Source: Yoonia sp. I 8.24
Lineage (GTDB): Bacteria > Pseudomonadota > Alphaproteobacteria > Rhodobacterales > Rhodobacteraceae
NCBI RefSeq assembly: GCF_022096995.1
Contig: NZ_JACXGQ010000005.1
Span: 186,001-250,000, forward strand
Direction: 5' to 3'
Length of the DNA stretch: 64,000 nucleotides
Position 1 is the stretch's first letter. Each line of letters begins with the position of its first letter. Of the stretch, positions 63,441 to 64,000 are shown piece after piece. The translations under genes and the position numbers were made by a program. The notes beneath the pieces were generated by a model. The model was not told where the DNA came from and did no database searches. It saw nothing but the letters and a program-made list of their open reading frames with translations.

Positions 63441-64000
63441 TGAAGCCAGAAAACTGGATCGATCCCGTTGCACCCGCCAATGGGTCGCCGCCACAAACCC
63501 TTTTGGCATTTATGCATTGGTGTATGCGCGGTAGCTTAAAAATTGTGACTTTGGCTGGAATAGTGTCTGCTTTGGCAGGCACGATTGAGGTCGTTACCGC
63601 TGTGATGTTGGGCTGGGTCATTGATGCGGCGCTGGGTGGTGCGGCCGAAACGTATTTCTCGCAAAACGCGCTGTTACTGCTTGGGGTCACAGCATTCTTT
63701 ATCGTTGCGCGCCCTATTCTGTTGGGGATGTCGGGGGTGTTGCAAAACGTGGTGGTGGCACCTTCGTTAGGGAACCTAATTTTGTCGCGTCTCCATCGTC
63801 ATACGATTGGACAGGCCGTGACATTCTTTGACGAAGATTTTGCGGGCCGGATCGCGCAAAAGCAGATGCAAGCGGCACGCGCCGCAACGGATCTTGCCGT
63901 TGATATGATCCACACTGTTGCATTTGCACTCGCGTCTCTTGTTGGCTCTGTGCTGCTATTGATGACAATTGATGTCCGCTCTGCGGCGTTACTGACGGTT
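63440..64000 (+). CDS. ABC transporter, fused permease-ATPase half-transporter (partial, cut by window end)
   Basis: The first 187 codons of a second ABC half-transporter. It begins MKPENWIDPVAPANGSPPQT, and the visible part is membrane domain (LAGIVSALAGTIEVVTAVML, LLLLGVTAFFIVARPILLGM) with the characteristic QAVTFFDEDFAGRIAQKQMQ, matching QSVGWFEDDFAGRIANRIMQ in the preceding gene. The paralogy and the one-base overlap indicate a partner subunit. The ATPase domain lies beyond 64000. Confidence 0.88.
   Translation, partial: MKPENWIDPVAPANGSPPQTLLAFMHWCMRGSLKIVTLAGIVSALAGTIEVVTAVMLGWVIDAALGGAAETYFSQNALLLLGVTAFFIVARPILLGMSGVLQNVVVAPSLGNLILSRLHRHTIGQAVTFFDEDFAGRIAQKQMQAARAATDLAVDMIHTVAFALASLVGSVLLLMTIDVRSAALLTV

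Noticed and set aside
1..64000. Mobile elements, prophage, CRISPR, toxin-antitoxin or defence islands, rRNA and tRNA genes
   Set aside because: No transposase, integrase, phage, Cas or restriction motifs, no regularly spaced repeats and no cloverleaf-like segments were seen; the region reads as an ordinary conserved chromosomal backbone.

Overview
The window is a continuous stretch of bacterial chromosome, most likely from an alphaproteobacterium of the order Rhodobacterales (Roseobacter-type). The case rests on gene content and order: a redox-sensing regB / senC-regA locus, a DivL-like PAS protein followed by tsaE-amgK-murU-addB-addA-trxA, a cytochrome c2, hslVU, and the block maf-aroE-coaE-dnaQ / secB facing hemJ-rho-mnmE-mnmG-rsmG-parA-parB. 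Base composition looks moderate (about mid-50s % GC by eye, not computed). I see no insertion sequence, prophage, CRISPR array, rRNA or tRNA gene. Coding density is very high and many genes overlap by 1-20 bases.

Layout. 1-8.8 kb: thiamine transporter gene thiB (cut by the left edge) under a TPP riboswitch, an HD hydrolase, aroC, a tiny exported protein with a glycosyltransferase, an EamA exporter, HU, and an ade-amn pair that would take AMP to adenine and on to hypoxanthine. 8.8-13.2 kb: cytochrome c2, a small unknown gene beside two overlapping hairpins, a LysR regulator, and RegA-SenC divergent from the RegB sensor. 13.3-23.7 kb: DivL-like PAS protein, TsaE, AmgK-MurU cell-wall recycling, AddBA recombination nuclease and thioredoxin. 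23.7-32.8 kb: a polysaccharide-type protein, hslV and hslU (separated by a DM13 protein and a membrane protein), an MFS carrier, Smr, MltA, a Tim44-like protein, FxsA and SecB.

32.8-43.3 kb looks like the replication origin neighbourhood. DnaQ, CoaE, AroE and Maf are read leftward, and HemJ, Rho, MnmE, MnmG, RsmG, ParA and ParB are read rightward. Between maf and hemJ lies the only long non-coding gap (about 400 bases). It holds a perfect DnaA box and a very A/T-rich tract, and I propose it as oriC. Two perfect 16-base parS palindromes lie at the beginnings of mnmG and rsmG, just before parAB.

43.3-64 kb: HemW-RdgB-RNase PH, HrcA-GrpE, MutS, a MaeB-type malic enzyme with a ribokinase-like gene, exported MsrA, an aminotransferase-sulfotransferase pair, a lone SCP-2 domain protein, ArgG, a membrane protein, two Nudix hydrolases around Hsp33, a CCA-adding-type enzyme, and two ABC half-transporters in tandem (the second cut by the right edge). 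Most of the window is housekeeping. The more unusual items are the candidate origin with parS sites inside reading frames, the kinase-less DivL-like protein, the ade-amn coupling, the overlapping hairpins near 9.4 kb and the aminotransferase-sulfotransferase pair.
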